A DNA stretch of 64,000 bases from Thysanoteuthis rhombus (taxonomy: Eukaryota; Mollusca; Cephalopoda; Oegopsida; Thysanoteuthidae): positions 36,793,485-36,857,484 of the forward strand of contig OY735211.1 of NCBI GenBank assembly GCA_963457665.1, given 5' to 3'. Below are positions 27,423 through 38,800 of the stretch, one piece after another. The notes beneath the pieces were generated by a model, which ran no database searches, was not told the origin of the DNA, and was given only the letters and a program-made list of their open reading frames with translations. Within the stretch, counting starts at the first letter, position 1. Every line of letters begins with the position of its first letter. The translations under genes and the position numbers were made by a program.

Positions 27423-28410
27423 GTCTTTTAACGTTCGTCGTGGGACATAGACCTTCCCCAAGATTTGCCACACTTCTCTATCATGGGCGTCGCAGAGCCA
27501 GTATATCCTGAATCTGTCTAGTTCATCTCTCCATCTTGTCGGCCTCGGTTTCTTATGTGATCTCTGGGGATCCATTTTGTGAGATGTGATGTCTATCGGT
27601 TGTCTTTCATTCTTGCAACATGGCCTGCCCATTGCCATTTAAGTTTTTTAATAGTTTCTATAGTGCCATTGACACCTGTTTTCGTCCTGATATACTGTAC
27701 TGTCTTGTGATCTCTTCATGTAAGATTGAGCATGATTCTCTCATGTGCACGTTGCATACTTCTCAGTCAGGTTCCATATTTCAGCTCTATAAGTGACTAT
27801 CGAGGGAATGCATTGGTTGTATACTCTTCTTTTTAGGATCATTGGGATCATCTGGTTCTTGAAAGTTGAGCTTGCTCTGCCGAAGGCTTGCACTCCTAAA
27901 GTGATTCTTCGCTTGATCTCCTCCTCTTTTGAGGGTCTCATGGAGATTCGTTGTCCTAGATAGATGTAGTGGTCTACCTTGCTGAGTTTTGCATTTTCTA
28001 TCTTGATAGTTATGCTCTTATTCTCAACGTGATTATTGCACATGATTTTCGTTTTACTGAAGTTCATGTGTAGGCCAACTTTTTTGCTTTCTTTGTTTAG
28101 ATCATCTAGGATAGTTGGAGGTCGTGTAGGCTCTCTGCGAAAAGGGCGATGTTGTCTGCAAATCTAAGGTTGCTCATGTATTCGCCGTCTATTTTGATTC
28201 CTCCATTTTCCCAGTCCATGTTCCGGAAAATCATCTCAAGGTAGACTGTAAAGAGTTTGGGTGAGCTGGTATCACCTTGTCTTACTCCTTTTTGGAGCTG
28301 AAACGATTCAGAGTCCTTATGTAGCCTAATGAATGAGTTGCTGTGGTCGTATATGTGTTGGAGTACTTTAACGTATACAGGGTCGATAACTTGTAGGGTG
28401 ATGGCCTTCA
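27340..28410 (-). mobile_element. RTE-type LINE 3' half with reverse transcriptase, copy 5
   Basis: The longest RTE copy. The minus strand ends in a long (TGA)n tail (TCA repeats at about 27343-27420). Upstream it encodes part of the RT palm (QKGVRQGDTSSPKLFTVYLE; LRFADNIALFAES), then KTKIMCNNH, KVDHYIYLGQRISM, the shared PSKEEEIKRRITLGVQAFGR region and a broken C-terminus. The catalytic FADD box reads FADN, so the polymerase would be inactive even without the frameshifts between the three ORF blocks (28480-28106, 28067-27741, 27638-27420). The element is 5'-truncated near 28410. Confidence 0.85.
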
Positions 28411-28489
28411 TGACCATGGGAATTTCTACAACAGCAGCCTTCCAGGTCATAAAAAATCTTGAACTGATCCTGATGATCAAGTGTCTGCT

Positions 28490-31400
28490 AAAGCTGGAAA
28501 AAAAAAGTTTACTTGGAATTCACAACAACCCGTAGAAGAGATTAGTTTAACCTATTAAAGAATCAAAGATATTACCGTCAGCAAGAGAATGGGTTCGAAG
28601 GCTTGTCTCTATTTCTTTAGATATTCATACCAAATGCATTGCGAGTTACAGATATCCCTGCTTTTCGAAACTTCGCTTTATGCCTCTTTTTCACTTTTAC
28701 GAAAGAAAGTCAAAAGAAAAAACAGCGTTCAGCGTTTGTTTTGAAGCAAATCATTTTAGATGCAGCACACGCATTCTTTCTCTTATATTAATCTTACTTT
28801 ACTTTACGTTTGAGTTATTCAAATTTTATATGCATTTTGGTATGATTCAATAGATTATTTTTGAGTTTGGGGACACTCAAAAAGTTTTCCCGATAAAAGT
28901 CAACGGTAATAGCTTCTTTTTTTTTACGTGGACGTCCTTGTTTGGATCCTTCCAGAGTTACAAGAAGTATCACTGATTTTGTTGCTCTGGGTTGCAATGG
29001 TACATTTTAGTCCCTATTATGGTGCTCTAATTCCCTCACACAATACTTAGCGTGGGACAAACAGTCTATTATTTAAAAGTAGAAGACATTTTTTTCGATG
29101 TTAATTTTATTGAATAGCATATTTACCATTTAGGTTCATTATCTTCTTTCATCTTTAAGGCAAATTCATAATTCCCCTTTGCCAGACCTTTTTTTTTGTT
29201 TTTTCGTAAAGTCTTGCTTGGAAAATAACTGCTCTTGATGCCTTTTGTCGTCTTCCTGGCATGGTCGACCGTAGGATTCCCGCTGCCCCAAGCAAGCTTA
29301 ACTTCGGCATCTCTTAAGGTATTTTATTATCTCAATTATTCTTTTATATGATTTTATATCAAACATTACTGGAAAATCTGACTTCAAATCAGGGAATTTT
29401 CTTACTTTGACTGTTTTTATTCAATTTAATTTGTTTAATTGGCCATTATTTACCTTTAAAACGAAGTTGAAAAAGGGTATATACTTTTGATAGCGTCTGT
29501 TCGTTCGTCTGCACGATATTTCCGAAAGTTCTCAATAGATGTTAATGAAAGTGTTAGAGGGAGTGGGGGGAAATTTGGGGACAGATCCACGAATTCTCTT
29601 TTGATTGGGAGATGTTTTTCAGTTTCTTTTTTCAATTACATTTCTGTCTATGCTAATTTTTTTCATTTATCGAACTTTGTTAAGACTGCCTTCAACTTAC
29701 AAGGTTTATTAGAGATGTTTCAGGTAGGGATGTACATTGTAAACGGTCCCAGTGATCCAAAACGGGGCACCAAAGAGCCAAAAACAGGATGATTCATGGA
29801 TAAAGAAAGAAACTTTGTTCCTCACCTCGATGAAATTCCTCTCAGAGACTCTGACAACTTGACCCAACCAAAGCAAAGCATTACGAAATACAGAGGTGAA
29901 AAGAAAGAGCAGTGAGGCAGGAAGAGAACCTATTTTTCCAGAAAAATATTTTTTCGTGCAGTTGCTGAAAATTAAATGTATCTAGCGGAAAACAGCAGAA
30001 AACAGGCAGAACTTTCAGTTCATTCCTGAAAAAAGCCTACATGCACCAGTTAAACTACTTACAGGTCACAAACAGATGAACAAAATCAGACTTTTAACAT
30101 TTTATAGAATACCTAGATGGAAATCAGAGCATTATTATCCATACCCAACAATATTATCATCATTTTTGTTTTAATTTTCGAAGATCAATATGCCAAAATC
30201 ATGCTCTGGGCTCCCATTACTCGAGTTTATGTGGTCAGATACTGATGAATAGACATTTGGTCAATAGTAATAGGTCTAGTACACCCTAAACGTCAAAAGA
30301 TTACGGCAATAGCTGATTGCAATAGTAATTACGTAAAAGCTTAGAATGTAAAGAGAATGAGCAAGGCTATTTCAATTCAGAAATTGTCATGGAATTCAAA
30401 CATCATTGTATATAATCATCTCTCTCCTAAAAATAATGCAATAATGAAAGTCTTGTAAGGGGAGTGACTCTTACATAAAAATAAAGAGGTTATTTCCCTT
30501 TCATTACTTGTGGCATCAACTAACCAACCCACAAACAATGTGTATTATATAAGTTGGATGCTGGTTTATTGGCAAATGCATACATCCGTAAATGGAAATA
30601 TCATTATTTTATTGTTTGAATAATGTAAGTTCTTTTTCTTATGTACTAATTAAATATATGAAAAGCTTTTTTGTCTATAATTTTAAGAAGAGTCAATATT
30701 ATTCTGAGATTCGTTCGGAAAAAAATGAACTCATTCTTTATGTTGCTGATTCTGTTACTACCTGAAGAAAGCTGTAAAATTATTGGCTGAAACATTGAGG
30801 TAATAACACCAACAACAAAAGAATGGGTTTAGTTTTCCAAATAGATCAAGGAATTATATGAAAATCTCCTAAATAAAATCTATGCCCAAGAGCGCACTGT
30901 GCGCTTGCCAATACTTCGAGTTATAACAACAAGGATGTTCTTGACTATTAACTGCTTATTTGTTCATTGGTTAGATGAACGACTGATTGACATTGTAAGT
31001 AGATTAAAAATAAATTTACAGAAAATCATACAAAAATATATGTATTTATTCAGTAAAGAATACAATTTGTTCAATGCTGAAATATTGACACAAAATGCAT
31101 ATATCTATATTTATTCTTTTTTTATTTTATTTTTCTCCCCGATACAGCATGAGAAATTTTCGAGCAGTTGACACTACTAAAATATTTTTCCGTGAAATGT
31201 ATCGAGTTATGTCCCTTGCATTCATCAGTAGTTACTTCCCTTGCATTATAAATCTAAGGTGGCGAAAAAAAAGTTAGTGGATGATGAGATCATTGCGTTA
31301 ATACATTTTAAAATAATGTACTTAGGGTTTATTTTTAGTCTCAATTTTATTCCCATAAAATAATATTACTCAAAATTCTGCCTCAATCTAACCCTCAGGC

Positions 31401-31890
31401 TGTTTTCAATTCAATATTAACAGAATCAAGACTAAAAATATATTAGCATTTATTTCACAACACATCCACTACGCAATCGTTTCATCGCGAACTGACTTTT
31501 ATGGCCATCGTAGCTATAAAGTATCAGATAAATTTCAAAAGTTCTGTGTCAGACAATTAACTCTTTTGTCACTAAAGTTCGATTATACATTCTTTTACTG
31601 CTTATTTTTTCATAAAATGGATCACTTTATATGAAAATTCGGTACTCGGGAATCAACTCTTTCGTCGCTAAAGTTTAATTTCATATTACACCCGCAGGGC
31701 GAGATCAAAGATTAATTGTATGAGAGAATATGGGACTAATAACATGAGTGAAATTTTAAAACTAGAATTGAGGTATTATGTGTTAGTAATCTGAAAAACA
31801 TGACTGCAATCTCCGACATTGTACATATGACTTATAGTTAGAACTAACAATATTACTTATTCCTGAAAAGGCCAGTGGCTTCCACCGAAG
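28490..31890. other. Intergenic, repeat relics only
   Basis: No gene supported. A dispersed repeat related to array A sits near 29458-29790. A word similar to the end of the foldback elements (CTTGATGCCTTTTGTC) occurs near 29234. A weak hammerhead-like core lies at 30762-30792. A diverged ~35-bp direct repeat pair lies at 31553-31590 and 31650-31687. Confidence 0.5.
29458..29790 (+). repeat. Dispersed repeat related to array A
   Basis: It starts with GGGTATATACTTTTGATAGC and TCTGCACGATATTTCCGAAA, and later has ATGTACATTGTAAACGG and CCAAAACGGGG. The ATTGTAAA-CGG words match the units at 9.1-10.0 kb. The 101-codon ORF across it has no family match that I recognise and is probably chance. Confidence 0.45.
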
Positions 31891-31891
31891 C

Positions 31892-32219
31892 AGTGAATCA
31901 CGGGAGCGGTTCACTATAACCCAATAAAGCATTTTTTTTCTTTTTTGCTCTTTTGAGGGGGTTGCCGTATTGAAGGAGTTGTCGGGTTAACTAGAGTTAA
32001 TGCCTACGGGACCACGAAATAGAGTTGATGCATACAGGCCCACCATTGTCTGTAGGCGTAAATCAAACCGGTATGAAAACAGAACGAAAGCTTAAAGACA
32101 GGATTTAGGTAACAAAAGCTAAGTCGGGAGAGATTATATTATAAAAAAAATAAACTTATATAGCGGAAGGAAAACAAATTGATTTCCGGGTATATGGGGA
32201 ACCTCTAACGTGATTCACT
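31892..32219. mobile_element. Possible MITE with ~27-bp inverted ends
   Basis: AGTGAATCACG at 31892-31902 is mirrored by CGTGATTCACT at 32209-32219. The similarity extends inward about 27 bp (GG/TT-AG-C/A-GGTTC) with about five mismatches. Ends of the form [CT]AGTG fit hAT-type non-autonomous elements. I could not find an 8-bp target duplication, so the limits are uncertain. Confidence 0.5.
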
Positions 32220-32574
32220 ATTTTCATTGATGTATGATGTTGACTTACTACAGATTACCGAAGCTTGAATGATATCTATACGAATTTTAGTGAGAAACTT
32301 GGCGTTGTACATTTTTTATAAGTTGTCCAAAATTTGGAGATATCTGAGATGTTGCGACCCGTAAATTGTCTTCGAGATGATTATCTGTCAATAATGACCT
32401 TGTTATTGACTTCATGATTTTCATTCGAGAATAAATGTTGTTTTCATCTATAAGTACTTCTAAACGTAATGGCATACCTTCTAGGGAAGCACACAGTATT
32501 GAGGTAGTATTCTTCGGGCACAGTTGCATAAAAGTGCAATAACAAGTTGTTTTAGTTAGATATCGAAAACGTCA

Positions 32575-32665
32575 CTTCCTCCTCCGACCCTTATAAAACC
32601 CCTGGACGCGCGGGCAGCAGCATCCCTAGCTGGTCACGCTTCTAGCCCCGGCCTCTGCGGCCGAT

Positions 32666-32697
<32 letters not shown>

Positions 32698-33310
32698 GGT
32701 CCAAGGCTCATTGGCGCCAGGACCCCTAGCTGGTCATGCCTCTTGCCCCGGCCCTCGCGGCCGGCAACTCTTCCACTCTCTTCCCATCTCTCTAATAATG
32801 TTATCATTTCGCCAACCCACTGGCCGATCCGATCTTAAGCACCATCCTCACTTCGGAAAACACGCATGGATAAAACTCCATGTTCTATGTCTTTCATAAT
32901 CTGTCCGCAGAGAGTCTAACAGCGTCTGAGCCCCCAAGTTAACTCACTTACTTGGCAGTAAGGCTTGCACACTGAACCCGGTTTCCACGTACCTGGGAGC
33001 TATCCAACCATACGGAAACCACGCGTTCAAACAACTCCGACGCCAGCACTATCAAGACAAGAAACCTCCCACCTTTCGCCATCTCTTCTTCTACCTCTTC
33101 TCCTAACATTACTTCTCGTGATTAATGTTATCTTTACATGTACCTCATCTCTATTCTTGTATTAAACGTACGTCTTTTCCCTGGCCAAAAATACGTGTAT
33201 ATCTTCCTTGCACTTCGTTATTTCAATGCGCTTCCAACTTCATACTTGGCGTGCATTCACTTCCTAACATCTCTTTTCTCCCCACATAAGAACAGGGCTG
33301 GTCACAAATC
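32575..33310 (+). other. GC-rich island with TATA-like box, possible solo LTR
   Basis: Sharply richer in G+C than its surroundings. It contains CTTATAAAACCCC at about 32591, a twice-used motif CCCTAGCTGGTCA (near 32624 and 32726) each followed by a CCCCGGCC box, a (TC)n run, and a TATTAAACGTACG polyadenylation-like word near 33160. No ORF above 70 codons and no recognisable product. A solo LTR or a promoter/first exon of an untranslated RNA are both possible; I cannot decide. Confidence 0.35.
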
Positions 33311-33422
33311 CAGTTATCAGCTCGGATAAGTCTACTTTTCATTTCCAAGAGAGCGCATACTTCTCCCCTGGGTCTATATCATATTGAAGAATATTCCCTT
33401 TGCTCAGCCAACGAACTGCTCA

Positions 33423-35023
33423 TTAATATACCAGATCAACATACTCAGATACAAGTTCTAGAACTGCTTTAAATTGACAACGATCCAGTGCTCGTGATTT
33501 TATGAAATTAATGCTTGACACAACTATACGCATATCATTTTCGAATTTTATCGACTTGGCACATGAATTATCTCGATGAATTATGCAATGAAATGTTGCC
33601 AAGTCATTTAAATTTAAATTAAACACGCCTGTTGATACACTGACAAGTCTTTTAAGGAGAGACTCAACTTTGTTATTACTTCCTTTACTTCTTCCTAGAT
33701 ATTGTTCCCTGTAAGGGTATCTTCCATTGTTTGAACATGAAACTTTCTTTCGATGATATCTAAGGTTTTATCAACATCACGCATAGAATTTGCAAGCTGA
33801 GCTGAATTTGATACATCGGTGCTTTCGATGACATCCAGTGAAAATGAATTAAATTCGGATAATTTTTCTGCGAGCGTACCATCGATATCGGCTGCCATTT
33901 CCCCAACCAGTTTCGTTATTGTTCAACTTTGCTTATTTCAGAATAATTTTTATAATGTTCAACAATTTTTTCGCTAACAACATGGCTAACATGCACAAAT
34001 ACTCTTCCTGCCTTTTATAAAAAAAATTATTAAGGCAATAAATCTGTTTCTTTAGTGTTTCAAATTTAAGCTTTTTGATATCTCCGTTGAAATTATCATA
34101 ACCGGAATGTTTAGTTCTTAAATTGCGCTTATTATCAAATTCTTTAAATACAGAGAGGAATTCAGAACATATTAGACTATTTCTTTTTTTTTTTTTTTAA
34201 TTTTTTTTTTTACTCTAGCTGAGAAGCTACATCAAACCTCAATCAAGAGAAAGTAAATCACTCGATTTTTGGAACTTCCCCCAGACGCCCTCAGATCACT
34301 GGTGCGTTCCTGTACCAAAATTATATAGAATTCCAAAATATTAGGCCTAAATCTCTAATAGTTCTGTAATTCAAGAAAAATAATTTTTTTCTCAATTTTA
34401 TGCATTTTGGCACACCAAACCCCTCCAAACTCCGACATTTATAGATCCTTTGATATGACATGTACAGCCTTGTAACTTTGTAACAAGGATTGGTCTTTTC
34501 AGTTTGGTTCAAAAATGTAATCAAATAAAGTCTATCTTATGTACTTCATCTACTACGAAGCTCTTGAAATTTCCGGAAATACAAAACGTAAAAAGACGAC
34601 ACCCACTTAGAGAGCTTCTCACTCAAACAATATGCTAGATAAAGTACTCATAGTTTTTTTCCCTGTCTCTTACAGCATAGTAAGTTATGTGTATGCAGTA
34701 ACCATATTTATTACTTGTATAGAAGTGGCAGAATGATTGTTTAACGGTGTTCTCAAAATATTCATGTTCTCATTTGTCCATGTGGGCAGTTAACAACAAT
34801 TTTCATATTTTCACCATGTATTCTTATATATCTGAAGATGATCTGACAAAGGTTCAGTGGGACATTTGCGCTTATCGAGTGACTCGTGAACGAGCAGAAA
34901 CCAAACAAAACAAACGAAGTTTCAATAAAAACCTTATATTCCACATAAAATTAAGCTTGTCATTCAAAAAGTCAAAAGGGTTCAATGCGACCCGTGGGCT
35001 GCAGTTTGCCGATGACTGCTCTA
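33423..35023 (-). pseudogene. hAT transposase relic (ZBED/GTF2IRD2 type)
   Basis: Minus-strand blocks in order: FLSVFKEFDNKRNLRTKHSG near 34150, then LKKQ; EMAADIDGTLAEKLSEFNSF, SLDVIESTDVSNSAQLANS; then, after a gap, LATFHCIIHRDNSCAKSIKF and SINFIKSRALDRCQFKAVLE, SEYVDLVY. This order and wording match the hAT-type transposases related to ZBED5, FAM200 and GTF2IRD2 proteins (S..I.ESTD...TAQLA; FHCIIHQ; F.KSR.L..R.F). The part between STD and FHCIIH, where a catalytic Asp lies, is missing, and the C-terminal half is gone. At about 34986-35023 GCGACCCGTGGGCTGCAG and TTTGCCGATGACTGCT resemble a hAT terminal repeat (GGCCCG.GGGCC.CAGTTTGCCGA), placing the 5' end there. Confidence 0.68.
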
Positions 35024-35443
35024 AAGTAAGGGGGTTTCAATTTACCAGATAAATATATTGCTAAAAATAGACGATTATATTCGCACGGGCAGGCACAAAG
35101 TAAGGGTCCAGTTTAGTAGATATTTACGTTGTAAAGTGAATATCGGTTATCTGGAAGACGTCCAGTTATGCATCATGCGTTCATTGTACATCGATCACCT
35201 GCTATAGAACCGATTGCTCCAATGCGAAAATTTTCCAAAATAAATGAAAGGTCAGATTCAGTCAAAGCAGTTATACTACGACAGAACAATAATTTTCCAT
35301 GTTTTGTTCTCACTTTGCTTAGCTTAACTAAATCTAAAACTTTATTTTTAATAAAAAAAATTTAATTGATGCGCGCGCGCATACACAATTACTTTTTCAA
35401 TATGCTCAGTGCTAAATCCCGATTTTAAAACCAGCTTGAAGAA

Positions 35444-35444
35444 C

Positions 35445-35501
<57 letters not shown>

Positions 35502-35553
35502 ATGATTGATTGATTGATAGATAGATGGATAGATAGATAGATAGATAGATAGT
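35444..35553. repeat. (GATA)n tetranucleotide repeat
   Basis: About 25 units of TAGA/GATA with a GATTGATT interruption near 35503-35515. It lies ~310 bp upstream of the first wolframin coding exon. A (GC)n run precedes it at about 35371-35380. Confidence 0.95.
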
Positions 35554-35861
35554 CACCACTAATTTTGTCATCCATGATAAATGTAGAGAGAACAGATTGA
35601 GTCCGTCGACTGCATAAGAAATTAGGAATCTTATACGAGTCCGTGTTTATTTTTCATCAGTCGTTTCATGTTGCTTCAGCAAGCCAGTCGGCTTTCACCA
35701 ATTTTAGAACTGCAAAATAAGATTCTTCTTCAAGTGGGCGATACATTTTTCCACTGGAAATATGTACTTGGTGCTGTAAGTAGGTTGGAGGGAGAATAGA
35801 GTTACCTTCCCTTGCTATCTCTTCGCACCACCCCTCCCAGTAGCTGCTGCGCAACAGGACG

Positions 35862-35889
35862 ATGGACTCAGAGCCTGCACAGACCCCAG
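35862..35889 (+). CDS. WFS1 exon 1: start codon exon
   Basis: ATG plus 25 nt encoding MDSEPAQTP and the first base of a Val codon; donor GTAAGC at 35890. It is chosen because it is phase 1, joins exactly to exon 2 (giving ...TPVMDPEVLDRA), and its MDS start equals that of vertebrate wolframin. The alternative is the in-frame ATG at 48000, ten codons later. Confidence 0.7.
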
Positions 35890-38800
35890 GTAAGCCCTTT
35901 TTGCTCTTTATTAAAAAGATATATTGATAAGAGGCTTCGTAATTGGATGGTATAAAACGTGAGAACCCTTTTTATAGGGTATTTCAATTTTTTGTCAATA
36001 TATCCTTCGTGGATAAATCAGAAATTTCAACTTCATTGCTTGATCAATATTGAGCTAAGTTTGCAGCCACATGTGATATTGTGATGTAGTTGTGTTAGAG
36101 TGAAAGCTCAGCTTACTCTGTGTGGAAAAAAAACAACCAGTTTACTATATGCCATATGGGTGTGGTTGGTTTTAGGTAGTATTGCAATATAGCGTTATGT
36201 TAATCGCCGAGAAAAAAAAATGGATTTAGTTGAATTTCTGTGAAACCAAGTATTTAGCATAGAAATTGCTAAATGTGTTTCAGTGGAAAAGTCCATTGTT
36301 TCAAATGGTAGGTCGGAGATATTTTATCAGCAGAATTGTTACGTTCAAGAAGTGGAAAAGTCTATCGTATACGGACACTGAAATGAAAAGAAACTCATTG
36401 TTCATTATATTAGTAGAGGAAGTTTAATGGATTTTCTTTCTCCTACGCTATATTTTTTATTTTCCTTCGTTAGAATCAACTGGTCGATGAATAAATATCT
36501 TTTTAAAAAACTTTGGGTTCTGTTTATCGTAAATTGAGATTAATTTTCAATTTTCATTTTTGTTGACTAATTCTTCCAGGGTAGACAAGTGGGTAGGGTC
36601 GAACCTTGAACGTTAGGATAAACAGTAACGAAAGATAATGGAATTATAAAATTAATTTGCTTTCTTTCCCTGTTGTGACGCCTGACTTGCTTTCTGTTTT
36701 TGAAAAAAGAACTACATATCTACTTCCTCGAGCGTGTTGAGTAAATACTGAGTCAACTTATGAGACTGCAAGCCAAGATGCTAGACAAGTTCCATCCCAG
36801 TGATTAGGATGATGTGGGTTGGAATTTCTACCTACACATTCATCTCAGAAGAAAAGAAAGAAAACGCATCCTCAAAATCAAGCTAAACCGAAAGTCTATT
36901 TTGTTTTGGGTTTCGTTTAGTTTTTTTCCCCAGTTTGCACCGAAAGTTCACAATTTCAAAAGGCAAATAGTAAAATATTTTTAAAAGAAAAAGATTTCCT
37001 AAAATAATGTTTTTATTTGTACATTGGTACAATTATGTTGTTAATTTGGACTATTAAGCTCCAATTCGATCTGGGTAGCAAGAATCTAGGCATTTGATAA
37101 ATTCGTTCTGTGTACCCTTGATCACTGCATTTGAGTGCATGCTTGCAAAATCTTCAAAGATTTAGTTGCATATACACACCCACCTGAGCAGTCTCTTATA
37201 AATCAAGTTGCCATGGTAATTGTTTTGTCTGTCTTTACCTCCCACTTATACACACTTTCTTGAATGCTGAGTGACTGAAGAAACAGATGATTTTTTTAAT
37301 GGTTAATTCTTAACAGCTTTTAGTTCACTCTATCTTGTTGCACCTATCCTGTTCTCTCACTCTGCACTTAAAACGATGTTTACTGTTTAATGTCAAGCAC
37401 AGAATTCAAGATTTATACCATATTTTGATAACAGGCTCATTACAGTAATAGAGAAAATCATCACAAGTAGGATCTGAAGTCAAAACTAAACTTATCAAAT
37501 TCGTTGTTTCTTGCATGTTTATAACTAAAGATGAAGTTTTCATCAAATAGCCTGTAAAATATCGCTAATAAAATGTCATCAACGTTTAACCTTGTCATGA
37601 AACAATTATTGGTTATTTTTTAGTACAGTAGCTTTATTTTTAGCTTACATCCAGAAGAAATATGACGTATTGCAACCTTTTTCCCCGTGAATAAATAGTC
37701 CATATTGCATTCATCTTAATGATTCAAATGCTCTTTTTTAGCCAGTATGCCATTTTTTTTTTATAAGTGAGATTTATTGTTAGTTTGTTTATATTAAAAC
37801 GTGAACTTTTTTTTTCCTGATCTATTGCATACCAGACAAGGGTGCTGCGTAGATTATTATTATTCGTCAGCAGGAGCTCTGCTGTTCATTAGTACAAAGT
37901 TTTGATAGAATGACAATTAGCATTTATATTCTATAATTATCACTTGCTGATAATCGCGAATTGTACGGTTGAGGTGTGTATTTCTTCCTTCTTATCGGGT
38001 AAAAAGTGTCCGAAATCATGATGTTAAGTTTCTACGATAGAGCTTTAGTTGCCGAGAAAGTGAAAAAAAATGAATTGCTTTTGAAATGAAAATATGTCAG
38101 TGAGATACGATTGTAAATAATACCGTATACGTCTTTTTATAATACATTTTTTATCTTCCCTCGCAGTACTTTTTGGGCACAGTTCATCTAAACATTAACT
38201 ACAGTGCTGTCTTGTATACTAGGATATCAAACTTAGTTAGCATGGGGTTATTAAGTGTATACTCAACTCAGTGTTGCCAATTTAGCACTCTTCTTTCTTT
38301 GGCTGTATCGAAATAATTCAACATTTAACGCTATTTTTGGCCCATTTTAGCTATATTCTAGCTTTTTAGCCAAAAATGGCTCATAGTGTACATTGGCATT
38401 TTGGACGCCTTTTCGATATCGATTTAGCACGAGAAAAAATTTGAGCTAGCTACATTGTATACTGTAGAAAACAACACGATAGTTTCGTGTTAAGTCATTT
38501 TCTACTTCTTCAGCAAAACTAAACAAAATACCTTTGTTTTACAATATAATAAAAAAAAAATGATATCAAGATAACAATCCCAAAATCAAAATTTCTATTA
38601 TTTATTTACCTGAACTTGGTAAGAAAATGATACATTTTTATAAGTCTCACTTTTTTTTCGATGTTACTGACTTCGTGACTTAAATGATATTATTACCTCT
38701 ACATCTTTCAATTATTTTTTTTATCCAAGAAGCCTAATATTTATCTTATTTTCTTGGTATTAGAAACAGATTTATGGCATCAAGATTCCTTTCAGGCAGA

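Noticed and set aside
28815..28997. 60-codon minus-strand ORF with a basic stretch (GRPRKKKEA)
   Set aside because: Short, isolated, and the basic run comes from a poly(T) tract; no domain.
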